From: Roridomyces roridus
Lineage: Eukaryota > Basidiomycota > Agaricomycetes > Agaricales > Mycenaceae
Reading direction: 5' to 3'
NCBI GenBank assembly: GCA_029378245.1
Contig: JARKIF010000007.1
Span: 1-64,000, forward strand
Length of the DNA stretch: 64,000 nucleotides
A program made the translations under genes and the position numbers. The number at the start of each line of letters is the position of its first letter. The first letter of the stretch is position 1. Under the pieces are notes generated by a model. The model was not told the origin of the DNA. It made no database searches and worked only from the letters and a program-made list of their open reading frames with translations. This document shows positions 20,870-32,074 of the stretch, one piece after another.

Positions 20870-22718
20870 ACTTTTGTCCAATAACGGCCTTCATATATGC
20901 GCCTCCCGAATCCGAATACCAAGTCTGTTGGGTCCATCTCGGGCTGCTTGTTCTCGCATGGGATGAATCGACCGGGGTTGAAGTTCATGGGGTCCGTGTA
21001 GACGCGCGGATCGTGAGTCATTTTCCTGTGGGTCATGTTAAAACAGAGACTGACACTGGGAGAAAATACAGACCAGATATTGGCGATGACCTTTGTTGAC
21101 TCAGAATTAAGAACCAGGGAAGAAGAACGACGTACGATGCTTCCTTTCGGGATAAACCATCCATTATGAATGTCGTCCTCGGAAAGGCAATGAGGAACGG
21201 CCGTAGGCCCCCCAGCATGCCATCTGTAGACCTCCAAAACCAAGGCGGAGGTGTAGGGCAGGTCGTTTCTATCAGACAACTTGGGCAATCGACCGTCCCC
21301 GACGACCGAGTCGATCTCCCTCTGCGCCTTGGCCATGACCTCGGGGTAGAGGACCATGGCTTTGAAGAATGCGGATATGGTCGCAAGGGTCTGAAAGTGA
21401 TTCGATTCAGCCGGGGTGGTAGAGGCAAGGAATTGACGAACTGTGTGCGCTCCCCCGGCGTAGAGAGACCCCACAAGCCATTTGGCCTCGAACTCTTCTT
21501 CCTCGGTGAGTTTCTTTCCCTCGAGGAGATGGTAGAGAATTGAAGGTTGGGCGGTTCCTGTGGCCTTGCATCGGAAAGTAAGTCAATTTCATTCACACCA
21601 TAGGTATACGAACAAACTCACAATTTGCTCTTTCACCCACTCGAGCGGCTCGTCGACCATCCGATGAAGTGTCTCCTTGAACACTTTCCCCAGAGCGAGG
21701 AATGCCGTTCCTGGAACCCACGGCGGCAGATGGCACACTACGTTGAGGATAGCTCAATCTCAAATTGCTGTAAGGAAGAGGATATACGTACAAGGTGGAA
21801 TGGCGTTGACCAGAAACCCTCCGGGCGACGTGGCTTGTGAGAATTGCCTCATCGCCGTGCTTCCCAAGGCAAGGAAATCATCTTCGCCTTCTTCCTTGAC
21901 TTGATATCCGTGACATATGCGCAGGATAATGGCACCAGCTGTCCTTTAACCGGATCATGTTCCGTCCAGGGAACAAAAAATAAAATAAAAATACTCACTT
22001 GTCGATATGCGCCGCAAAGTCCGTCGGCTTCTCCATCAATCTCTTGGCAAATTTGTGCACCTCCTGCTCTTCCAGAGGGTGGAAACTGGTCATGATTTTC
22101 GGGCTCCCGAAGAACGAGTGGGCGGTGCGTCGGAGTCGGCGATAGCGATCACCATACGGCATAAGGCCGAGAGCGTCTTTCCAGCCACCGAGTTCGCCGG
22201 CCATCACCTGTTGATTGATTGATTATGTTGTGAGATTGAACGCCAAGTAGAGTCGGACATACCACAAACGGCCTATCGGAATAAATCGAACTCTTCTTAT
22301 CCAACTGCAACTTCTGTTAGTGCCCCGTCTTGTTTTTGAAAAGACACTGACCAGATCTCTGGCAGCACTTGCGGAATTGAGGATCGTAGTTTGTTGCCCC
22401 AAGATAGAGATGGAGCAAATGTCGCCTGCGTTCAGGTTCATTAATCAGGGTTTGCAACCCGACTGTAGAGACGGACCGTAGACGTCTCCCCACTCTGCAA
22501 ACTTGATCCACGATCTGGGAGCGCAGAGTCAGTCTCATGACCCCGAGTGGTTTAACGCCTCACTTCTCCGCTGGCACATCCAGGAGGTTTCCGATGAATG
22601 GCAGTCGTCTAGGTCCAGGTGGAGGCGGGGGAGTCCCACGGCGGCGTGGCAATAACGTGTAAGCGAGCGCGAGGGTTCCGCATGCTGAGAGGGCAAGTTC
22701 CAGCCACGTGAGAGGCAT
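20870..22718 (-). pseudogene. Cytochrome P450 pseudogene (no heme cysteine, 3' truncated)
   Basis: Starts at 22718 with a membrane anchor and the proline hinge PPPPGPRRLPFIGN, as in microsomal fungal P450s. Further pieces are PYGDRYRRLRR (helix C region), an I-helix reading AGGAHTT across an intron (normally A-G-x-D-T-T), the ExxR motif in LEVYRWHAGG, and FNPGRFI. The heme-binding loop reads FGFGRRIYEGR: the invariant cysteine is tyrosine (a single-base change) and the following proline is glutamate. Similarity stops right after GRYW, where repeat sequence begins, so helix L and the C-terminus are missing. Loss of the axial ligand means it cannot act as a P450 monooxygenase. Short GT-AG introns are otherwise preserved, so the decay is moderate. 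Confidence 0.85.
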
Positions 22719-23714
22719 AGGACAAAGTGTGCAAGAAAGGGGGGTGCCTCTAGGCTTCTCAGTCGATGCCTTTTGAGTACCTACATACAAAGACTGCCAG
22801 GCTTTACATCGAAATCTGATTCCCTGCGAAGTTGCGATGTGCGGACCCAGTGCGGGATGCTCCAGGATCCGGTCCACAAGTACGACTCCACGACACCCAT
22901 TTTCCGTTGGTATTTTCCATAAAGGCCCCGGGCCTTTTCCCACAGTTTCCGCCGACCGTTGATTCCGATCCCGCCAAGTTCGAAATACCCTGTGATACTC
23001 CCGTGCCCGTCGTGTGCCCGTCACACCACTGAGCTTCCGCTCTTCCCCTACTTATCACCAGTTTACGAGTACTTATGTAATGAGCGTAGCGAAATGGAAT
23101 GAGTAATCGGTTCTTTCAAATTCTGCACCCCATCAGTTGAAAGCGGCTCTCGATCGCGTAAGGTTGATCTCTGCCTTTGTTTGTATTTATTCATTGATCA
23201 GTGCTATGTCACATTGTGTCACCATTCTTGATGTCACGGTCAGGCTGCCCGACCGTGACACATCACGCTGTGACTCCCCCTGCCTCCTCCCGGGCAATGT
23301 CATTTTCGGCCTCAAACAATCCGACTACGACACTATCTCTTCAAATCCCCCGCTCCATTGGTTTCATGCAGGATCACTACAATCTAGCGCCGGGAGGATA
23401 GAACATTTGATAAAAGCCTGCGCAGATTAGACATTTCCACAGCGTGCACCCATCTCCTTGGTCGAACCTGCGTGACTTGGAGTTCTGCACCCCAATAAGA
23501 GCCATCGTTTAGTCTAGCTCTGGTCCGGACATGGAAAAGACTAACTCCCCAAGCATCTCGAAGGGAGGTCATTTGTGGAGCAGCATAACTAACATTTTGA
23601 TCGAAGGTAATTACTTGGCGTCTACATTTTGGATAGAAACTGTTGTGCTGACAGGCCCACTTGTTGAAAAAGTCGGAGCAGCCCGTTTCACAGGCGCCGC
23701 AAATCAATTGTGTT
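22719..23714. other. Upstream region of the P450 pseudogene
   Basis: No supported gene. Short overlapping frames on both strands have no family resemblance. Confidence 0.35.
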
Positions 23715-24085
23715 TAGGGTTGGACACGGGTCTAGACCCGTACGGGTAAAACCCGCGGAAACCGACCCGCGGGTCGCACGGGTACGGGTACGGGTCAGAG
23801 ATTCTGACCCGGCTCAAACCCGTGGCTGACCCGTGCGCGCAGCCACTGCGTCGGCATGGGCGGCATCAAGTTTCTGCGGGTTTTTTCGATGAAAGTATGT
23901 TATTGCAAGGTGAAATCGACAAGGACGTGCACATTTTGAACTCACCTCCCTCTTTTTCAGACCAAATCCACGAGTATACCCGCGGGTATACGGGTTGTGA
24001 CCCGTACCCGTGCGGGTCGGGTCAAGCACGGGTACGGGTACGGGTCGACCTCCTGTGACCCGTACCCGACCCGCGGGCTCAGAGG
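23715..24085. repeat. ACCCGTACCCG-rich repeat, probably a degraded hAT-like MITE
   Basis: Two arms (23715-23835 and about 23965-24085) are packed with GGGTACGGG/CCCGTACCC and ACCCGCGGGT palindromes around a 130-bp unrelated core. The left edge reads TAGGGTTGGACACGGGTC, a TAG-type start as in hAT termini. The matching right end is not found, so the copy seems truncated or diverged. Confidence 0.55.
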
Positions 24086-24385
24086 GTTTTGGCAGTTGTC
24101 AAGGTCGCACTGCATGCATTTATACACAGTCTGGAATCCCAAATTACACAAAATAAGTACGAGTTCTGCCGGAAACGGCATCATGCCAGGTCACATTCAA
24201 ATGCGATCGGTTGATCAACCGGCCGGGTTCCCTGTGTGATTGTAGTGGCGGGAGTCGCGGTTCATCACAAGTTGAGAAAATGGGCACTGGCAGCACTTTA
24301 CATCAAAAAGGAAGAGTGCCAGAAAGACAATGGGGATTCAAACTAAAGCAAACGACAGATGTGAAAAGGTACTAGAGTCCCAACC

Positions 24386-26571
24386 TTAAAGAGCAGATAA
24401 TAAATATAACCCGCAAGCTACAAGCCGACATCTCTGCCTCCTGTACACATGATTCACTCCTTCTGGAACGAGTTCGACCCCTAAGACCTCGTGAGCCGTG
24501 GCGTGATCCATAAACCAAAAACTAACCTTGAGAGTAATATCATGATCCCTGTCGTACACAGTCGTGTTTTGAACCTGAACCTCAATGTCCCCGGGGGCTG
24601 TGGTACCAGTGCGATTTATGTGGCTCAAATTGAACGAGTGGGGAACGCCAGTATGAGAGCGGAAAGATTCCCTTGCGTTGAGGCTGGACTTTGGTCAGCA
24701 AGTGACAGGATTCATCAGGAGGGGAGACTCACAAGGCTAGCATGGAGTTCATGTAGCATTTACTGAGGAGAAAGACCGTCGCGCTGTTGAGATACGTGCC
24801 GGGATATCTGACCCCCAGGAAAAGCGTTACGGCGTTGCATAGCCTGCTCAAATTTCATTTCCTGGTCACTACCATGTAGGGAATTCGAGCTCACGTAGTA
24901 ACCACGCCAGTGTTGATCGTATAAACCATCAGTTTGCGCACCATATGGTCCGTCCTTGAATAAATGAGTCGAGTTACAGGAAGACGATAGCTGCAGAAAA
25001 TATACTTTTTGAAACCCCTATGGGCACCTGCTTTTATGGGCCATTGCTGGCGCATGGCAATCCGAGTCTGGGGGTGTGGAGACAAGAGGGAAGGCCCAAG
25101 GTATTGTAGCAGCAAGGTAATTTTGAATGACAAGGATGTGACAGTGCACATGAAGACAGAGAAAGTTGAGAGTCAGTTCAGGAACACAGTGAGGCCGGGG
25201 ATTTGAAACCGGCCAGTCTCCAAATTGGAAAGCCAAGAAAGCGCGAGTTTGTTCCCTGGAGAATCACAGGAACGGATATTGGGAATCAGGATTCAGATGC
25301 GTGGTGGTCTGAAGCAAGAGGCGCGCAGCCGCTGTCAACGGAGCTGTCAACGGCTGGAGTTGGCGGGCTGCCGCTTCGCCGCCGTTAACCGCCGGCGAAG
25401 ATCGCAACCCATCGGCTCCCATTGGCCGGCGGAGAGAAGCCAACCGATCCATGTTCAAAGCTTACTAAAAGGAAATTAGTAGTCAAACATGTCATCGAAG
25501 AAAAATTGGACCCCACTTTGGCGGAAAACGGGCCGATAAGACCGAGCTTAAAAATAAATTTTTAAGACTCGGAACCCTGGTAGAGGTAGAAGATCATGGA
25601 CGTAGCAATAATGACATCCGCCGCGAGCGCACATGCCAAAGAAGTGGTGGAGAGCCACTGGAATTTATCATGAGCCTTCAACACGACAGAGACACATTCG
25701 GAAACGTACTGTAACTTTGGGGATGGCGGAATCCCCACGAATCTGAATGAGAGCCACGTAGACTGCAAATTGATGAAGTGATAACTCGAGCGAATCAAGG
25801 GGAACTCACCCGCCACTGTCACCGATGAGATCGTGGCGATAAATAACCTGAACGGGTTAGTCCGACCCCCTGAGATATGTTCAACCGAAAGAACTCACGA
25901 CTACCGCAGGCGCGATAAGATTGCGTTTGCTCACTATCAGCTGGATCAACTTGGCCGTTCTAGACAGAAAAGAAAGGGCACTGACATTTCCAGAGACGCC
26001 AAGCATAGAAACACTGGACCGTCGAACCGATCAGGACGGTCAACGCAATCGGAACCTATATCAATAGTTCAAATCTGACTTGAATGTTCCGTGGCAAAAG
26101 CTCACCAGCCAAGTCCAGGACGTGGTCAAGAAAATCAAAGGATTCCCAAAATTGACAACGAAAAAGTGCCACAAGGCTTCGATGTTGAGGATCATGCCCA
26201 AGAGATCGATGAACCTGCAAACATAAGCTTCGAACTCCAGGATACAAAAGGGAGATTCCTACGTGAGGAACCCGACCTGAAAGAGAGAAATCAACACAAG
26301 TTACAACCGGAGTACTCTGAACACAACTTACAAGCCAAAGGAGCGGCTGGCGGTCCTCTCTTCCGTACTTGTCGTAGTAGATGTAGGTCTGCAGAAGGGT
26401 TACACCGTAAAATCTGCTGGGTTTCAGAAACGCCGGTGAGTGGGCAAGCTCGAGAGCGCACATAGAAGAAAGGAGTACGCCAATCAACATGGGTCCGCCC
26501 AATTGGTTCATTTCCGCGACGATAGCAGCGACGGCGGCAGCGACGGCGGCGGATTCTTGAGACGACGACAT
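24386..26571 (-). CDS. DUF6534-family multi-pass membrane protein
   Basis: Start ATG at 26571 (MSSSQESAAVAA) and many short introns. Recognisable segments in order: LGGPMLIGVLLSSM; FYGVTLLQTYIYYDKYGRED; FIDLLGMILNIEALWHFFVV with NFGNP after it; VPIALTVLIGSTVQCFYAWR; ALAADVIIATSMIFYLY; SRTDHMVRKLMVYTINTGV; and YLNSATVFLLSKCYMNSMLA. These are the successive helices and the C-terminal DUF6534 signature of a family expanded in Agaricomycetes. About seven membrane helices are expected, with a polar cytosolic tail ending near 24386. No function is established for the family. Exon edges were read by eye and the last exon boundary is uncertain. No clear disabling change was found. Confidence 0.75.
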
Positions 26572-26670
26572 GGTAAGATGAAGGGCGTCGGGGAGGGTGC
26601 AGGATTCCTTAGGAGGTGTTCCTATAATAAAAGCGATGGAGGTTGTGGGAAAACCTAAAACTTGGGGGAG

Positions 26671-26730
26671 CAAAAATCGGTTTCTCTCCGAATCCCGATC
26701 AGCAAAAGATCTATTTCCCCCCGTGTACAG
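26671..26730 (-). repeat. Tandem pair of a ~32-bp unit upstream of the DUF6534 gene
   Basis: On the minus strand two copies of a unit like CTGATCGGGATTCGGAGAG plus AAACCGATTTTTG lie about 100-160 bp upstream of the DUF6534 start. The same dimer occurs in the other orientation at 28938-29000, upstream of the dehydrogenase gene. Confidence 0.6.
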
Positions 26731-27441
26731 AAGACCACAATCGTTGCGGGCACTGCGTGCCGCCGCCGTGGGCTGACATGTGGTTCGCTGGGTGTATTCC
26801 ACGTCCAGCCTGGGTTCAGGCCCTTCCCGCTCAAGGCCCGCTACTGAATTGAGCGTCGCTCTGGGCGCTCTGGGCCCGTGGACAGACCACAATGGACACA
26901 CGCCACATCTATCTTTGATCCTCGAGAAACGTATACTTAGACCGGATTCGCCCCCATTTTCCCGCACCCTGTTTCATTGACGGATCAGACCGTAGGATCG
27001 AGGTGAGGTTGCCCAGGCGAGAGGAGGAAAAAAAAAACACGCACGAAACACCGTCAGGGCTCGGGCCATACACGTCCAGAGTCCCAATAAGTAGTGACTT
27101 GGTGGCAGGAAGAGGAAGATGCGAATCAGGTGATCCGACATCACGTCAGTTGTCAACATGTCAAGTGAACCAACTCCGATTCGGCACGCCCTCGGCACTC
27201 CCCAAAGTGATTAACAATTCTACAGCTGATGGTTTCGGTGTGCCGTTGTTTACACTACGACCCTAGTTGCTTGAGTACCGGCAATTATTATTATTACCTA
27301 TACTGAAGTCTGGCTTCCAGGGATCAGGTAATCGGCGCAGGCCGTTTCCCTTCATGGACTCGAAAGAACAGAGCCAAAGCGAGCACACAAATGATACAAT
27401 TACAACCACAGACACATTACTGGAGCTTCCCTCAAGACTCC
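26731..27441. other. Intergenic region
   Basis: Separates the DUF6534 promoter side from the 3' end of the dehydrogenase gene. No supported coding sequence or RNA is seen. Confidence 0.35.
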
Positions 27442-28711
27442 TCAATCGAAATACAAACCACCGTTGACCGACATCTGCCATTCTTACATGTCAGAAAATA
27501 TGAGGACAGGAGAAAACTCACAGCCTGTCCGGTGATAAAGTGCGACTCCTTTGCGGCGAGGAAAGATACGACGTGTGCGACGTCCTGGGGCGTTCTGAGT
27601 GAATACCAGTCAGTCAGTGTTCGATTTGGGACCAAATCGAATCAAATGAACAGACCCGACGACGTTGAGAGGAGACCTTGCCTTGAACTGAGTAGACGCG
27701 CAACTGTCAGCCCAGACTCAGATGAAGGACAGGCGGTGGAACTGCTTACATGTTCACGGATTCCATTGGCGATGGCAGCGTCGGTACCCATCACTAGGCA
27801 GGGTTAGGTTATAGGAGTTGAACAGTTTTATAGACCTACGCATTTGTGTGTCAACCGCGCCTGGGGCATACGCGTTCACGGTGATACCGTATTTTCCAAA
27901 CTCAAGTGCTTCCAGAGATTCAGATTAGCGAAAGGTTCTGGACTCGATTCAGCGCGACACACTCACCCGCGGCTTGAGTGAGGGCCCTGACTGCAGCCTT
28001 GGAAGAGGCGTACGCGCCCACGTCTGGCATAATGACTGTTGAGAACGTCAGTCGGTGTTGACTTTGGATGGTGCCAAGACGAACTTTGCTTGCCAAGAAC
28101 GGAACAAGCGCCAATCATCCGCCCACCACGCCCCTGTTTGATCATCTGAACTGCGGCATGCTGGTAGCAAAGGAATGTGCCACGAGCGTTGACGCCCATA
28201 ATTTGGTCCCAGTCCTCCGGTGTAACTGGAGAATCGAATAGTCAGAACTGGGAATTCTGTGCTCAAACACATGCTCCAGTGGTCACGCACGCTCGAGGAT
28301 ACTTGTTCCAAAATTTCTGTCTAGCGTAGTCCCAGCATTTGCAACCATCTGTGCGCGTCTTTTCAACAAGAGCAAGTCCATGAATGTAAAGTAACGTACA
28401 ACATCGAGGCTGCCGTGAATTTGCACCACCGCTGCAACCATGTTCTTCACGTCTTCATTCTTGGACACGTCGCCGGTGTGGCTGGAGCTGGTGCGGCCTT
28501 TCTGTTTGATCTCCTCCACGAGGACGTCAAGTTGGGCGGACGCGGTGGCGAGATCGTTCACGGCAACGTCGAATCCGTCTTCTGCAAGTCGGAGAGCGAT
28601 CGCCTTGCCGATTCCGCGCGCTGGGCGTAGGAGGTTGAGTGTATATGCTACGAAGGGCCGAGAAATGAGCTTGCCTGCACCAGTGACGAACGCGACTCCT
28701 TTGGTGGACAT
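27442..28711 (-). CDS. Short-chain dehydrogenase/reductase (SDR, classical type)
   Basis: ATG at 28711 gives MSTKGVAFVTGAG. After an intron the sequence reads ARGIGKAIALRLAEDGFDVA, so the TGxxxGIG NAD(P)-binding signature spans the splice site. The family's NAG motif (MVANAGTT), VNARGTFLCYQ and the catalytic YASSK in VGAYASSKAAVRALTQAAG are present. The C-terminal stretch is TPQDVAHVVSFLAAKESHFI followed by TGQA and, after the last intron, MSVNGGLYFD with the stop at 27442. Length (about 255-260 residues) and motifs resemble acetoin/diacetyl-reductase or 3-oxoacyl-reductase-like SDRs; the true substrate cannot be told. It is expected to be a soluble oxidoreductase, and the active-site residues look intact. 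It lies in the same orientation as the DUF6534 gene downstream, separated by about 0.9 kb. Confidence 0.85.
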
Positions 28712-29111
28712 GTGGTCGCGATAATGAGAACGGAACGGGTGGAGAGGTGGCACTGGCTCTGAGAATGGCAGTTCCAGTTAAAGCCGCTCTGCAGCAACTG
28801 ATAGATTCCCGCACACGCCATGCTATATTTGCGTGACGCTACATCGTGGTGCGGCGTGGGAGGCGTCGGACTGCGGAGATTACAAGACAAGACCATCGAG
28901 CACGTCATGGCTTCTTGACCTTGAGACTTGCGCGTCGCTGATCTGAACACGGAGGAAACGGCGTCTTGCTGATCGGAACACGGAGGGAAACAGATTCTTG
29001 CTGGTGAGTCGTGACGCGGACAGGTGACATTGAATTCCAAATATCAATGATCATCATATGTTCCATTCCGGCCTGGCCGGCATACCATATGTGGCACATT
29101 GCCATCACCGT
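28712..29111. other. Upstream region of the SDR gene
   Basis: Contains the ~32-bp tandem dimer (28938-29000). No gene is supported. Confidence 0.35.
28938..29000 (+). repeat. Tandem pair of a ~32-bp unit upstream of the SDR gene
   Basis: Two adjacent copies of CTGATCKGAACACGGAGG plus AAACRGMKTCTTG, 227-290 bp upstream of the SDR start and inverted relative to the related dimer at 26671-26730. Confidence 0.6.
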
Positions 29112-29480
29112 TGCCACGATGTCATTATTTGCTTCTCTCTCTCTCGTTCCGCCCCCATTCCGCTTTGGACGTCGCCTCCCATGGCCAAGAGTCTCTGCAC
29201 CTCATTTCCACCTCTCAAATCAGCAATCTGAAGGTTACATGCCGTGGCTCGCTCCCACGCGCCCGGAGAGCCTCGACCCCCGCCGTAGTCGAGCCCATGG
29301 CCATCCTCTGTTACATCCCACGTCCCGAGCGCGCCTCGCGCCTCGACCGTCGTGCAAGGAACATGAATGCGTGAAGCGTATGGCTTCACTGACCAGGCGG
29401 ATATGACAGCAGGGCAGCCCGACTGCCAACCGACTGCCCATTCGCCACAGCCCTGTCGTGATTTCAAATCTCACGTTCAT
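29112..29480 (+). repeat. Diverged duplicate of 15300-16040
   Basis: Matches the segment at 15300-15350 plus 15705-16040 with many substitutions and lacks the 346-bp element found there. It ends exactly where the Plavaka element begins (29481), so the duplicated unit was probably interrupted by that insertion. Confidence 0.6.
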
Positions 29481-30279
29481 CACCAAAAGTGGCGGGTGTT
29501 TGGAAGGGCCTTGACAGGACCTTCCAAGGGCCGAAAGTGCTTAAAAGGGCCACTAGTCCTTTTACCACTTTGCAAGGCCTTTCAAAGGCACTGTCAATTT
29601 TTGAAAGTCCTTCCAAGGGCTTCCCAGACTGAACATGGTTTTCAAGGACTTTTGGTCCTTGGAAGCTGTTTTAACCACTTTCGAGTACTTTGTATTCCGG
29701 TCGATTACAATGCAATATTATTCTGAGTTTGAGTACAATTTGATTCTAGGTAGCAAAGCCGGGCGGCGGGGATGCAATACAAAGCTATTCAGAGGTCGTC
29801 AGCGTCCATTCCGCAACAAGATTCAAAGTCTCACCGTTTGACGAGTGATACAGCGTGCGAGTGAGTTGAGTCTGCGCGTGTGGATCAGTCAACAAGTCGT
29901 AATGGCAGCTCCGACGTACCTATTCGAGAACAGTGCGAGTTTGAGACGAAAACTGTAACAGAGCATCAGGAAGGGAGATAGCAGGAAGGGGAAGTCATAC
30001 TTGCGGTGCAGAGACTTTGTGGCAAGAGCAAATGAAGTTCTGGGGAGAACAATCAGTGGGAGCATCGACAGGGAGAGGATGTAGATACAAGGAAAGTGAG
30101 TGTTGGTACTGATTGAAACCAGAGATCGAAAACATGCGACGGAGTATCTGGGGCGACAAATCAGCGGTCGGACGATCAAATCGCGAGACAACGCACTCGG
30201 GATTGGAAAAAACACGAGCAAAGCAATTGGAATCTTTGAACGCCATGAGTCGGAGAAAAATAAAGGGACCGTCACGTAC

Positions 30280-31919
30280 TTAGATAGACGAACGACGCGC
30301 GGCGCGGATTCTTGCCATGTCCGATTCTTCGTCCTCTTCAGACTCGTCATCGGATCCGCCGCCGTTGCAACCGCCGGGAAAGACACCTCTGGGAACGAAG
30401 ATCAGGAGAGAAGCCGCGACACGATGAACACGTACTTCTGGTACCAAGCCAGTGTATCAGCAGCCCACTCCTTCTCGTCGTCATCCTCGGCTTCCTCAAA
30501 TAGCTCCACAATCGATTTGAAGAGACTTGGATACTTGTATTTCCCGTCTTCCTCACACCAGTTTTCCGCGGAGAGATTCACGCGAGCCTACATCTCCGTT
30601 AGTCACCCGATGTCGAGCAAGGCAAGACATACCTGGCACGCAACATACGCGATCATTTGGGGCGTGAAGGTATATTGACCGTGGGCACGAGCGGCGCAGG
30701 TCTTCTTGAGCTTGACGGCCCCATCCATCGCAGACTTGGGAGCCGTCCAGATATGCCGGGCCACCTGTTGGATGTCCGGATCAGAGGAGCGTGCGATCCA
30801 TTGAGGGAGAACGTACGCGTAGCAGGAAAGGACTCCGCAGAAGGCCAGAGAGCGGTTCGTCGGCATCCCATTCACCTTCGGCATAGAAGCAGGATGGGAA
30901 GCGCCCCGCAGTCAATACAAGTTTGTCGTTGATATCTCGGTTCTGGGAGAGTGCTTTGCGCGCCCTGCAATTGAATGGCGTGAGTATATGCGCGTGTATT
31001 GGCGAATTAGACTCACTTTTTCACGTTTTTGGTCAGAGAAGGTCGCGGGGCCGGAGCATCTTCCGATTCATCCTCGACAACAGCCTCACGTTCGTGTATT
31101 TGCAACCGGACAGCCCACGGAAGGAGCGCGTCACGCAAGACGGGGTGCTTCAGGCCACGGTCTGACTTGTTTTCGCCCGAGTCGAGAGGTGGGTGAATGC
31201 CCGTGCCGGCCTTCGGGGGGAGATAGTGACTCGTCTTGTCCTTGAGACCGGCAGTATCTTGGTAGTGTGCATCCTTAGCAGCGGCCTTCATCTGCCAAGG
31301 GTTTAGATCGAGAAGAAAGGGCACGACGGGATACATAGAGAACGCACTTTGCTAACCAGCACACCCCAGTGCGTGTCCTGCTTGTACGTCTCACGCAATA
31401 GCTCCATACAGTCCGGGGACAGGATCGCTGCCATCTTGTTGAACACGTCGACATGTCGTTTCTCCTCAGCAAGGGCCCTGAGAAAGGATATGTCGTCAGG
31501 TCACGAAGATGGAAAGAAGACGCACGCGGAAGAGGCCACGACCGTGTTGGAGGGATCCAGTGCAACTGGCTCGGCCCAACGCGACCTCGCGCCAAAGTGC
31601 ATGATCATACCCATGTCGAGGAAGGGATTTACCGCCCTGGTGGAGAACTTGGAGGCGGACATGAGCTTGTCGTATGGCTTTTTCGCGTCCCTACGGTGGT
31701 CCGTCAGAAGAAGCCTGCAGTCGTGAGGGATAGAACGCACATATCATCGCGCTTGGAGCGCTTCCCAGCTCGACGAAGGACGTCTACCCCGCCCAGATCC
31801 GCGACGAGCGTGTCATATCTTCTTTTGGCGGCCGTCGGAGCCTCTGCAGTCGGGGAAGACCTGTTTGCGCCTGAGGAGGAGGAGGAGGAGGTGCTTGGGG
31901 GTGCCGACGAGCCCGACAT
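30280..31919 (-). CDS. DUF6698-family protein
   Basis: ATG at 31919 (MSGSSAPPSTSSSSSSGANR), a serine-rich start, then SKRDDM and, across several introns, PYDKLMSASKFSTRAVNPFL, ELLRETYKQDTHWGVLVSK, KTSHYLPPKAGTGIHPPLD, HPVLRDALLPWAVRLQI and YTFTPQMIAYVACQ, ending with an acidic stretch and MARIRAARRSSI at 30280. This order is that of the DUF6698 family, which is multiplied in agaricomycete genomes and has no known activity. The gene lies between the Plavaka termini, on the same strand as and 155 bp from the transposase gene, so it is either a regular second gene of the element or captured cargo. Introns are GT-AG where checked and no disabling change was seen. Confidence 0.75.
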
Positions 31920-32074
31920 GGTGGTATAAGACAAACAAGCGCGCGTCTGTTTGGAGCGTGATCCGAGTCCTTTTTGAGACGCGCTTAATCACGTGCATCT
32001 CTTTTTCGCGCTTTCTGGCTGCATCTCCACGTTTACACGGTCCATAAAATTCTGGAAAAATTACTAAATGTGCT

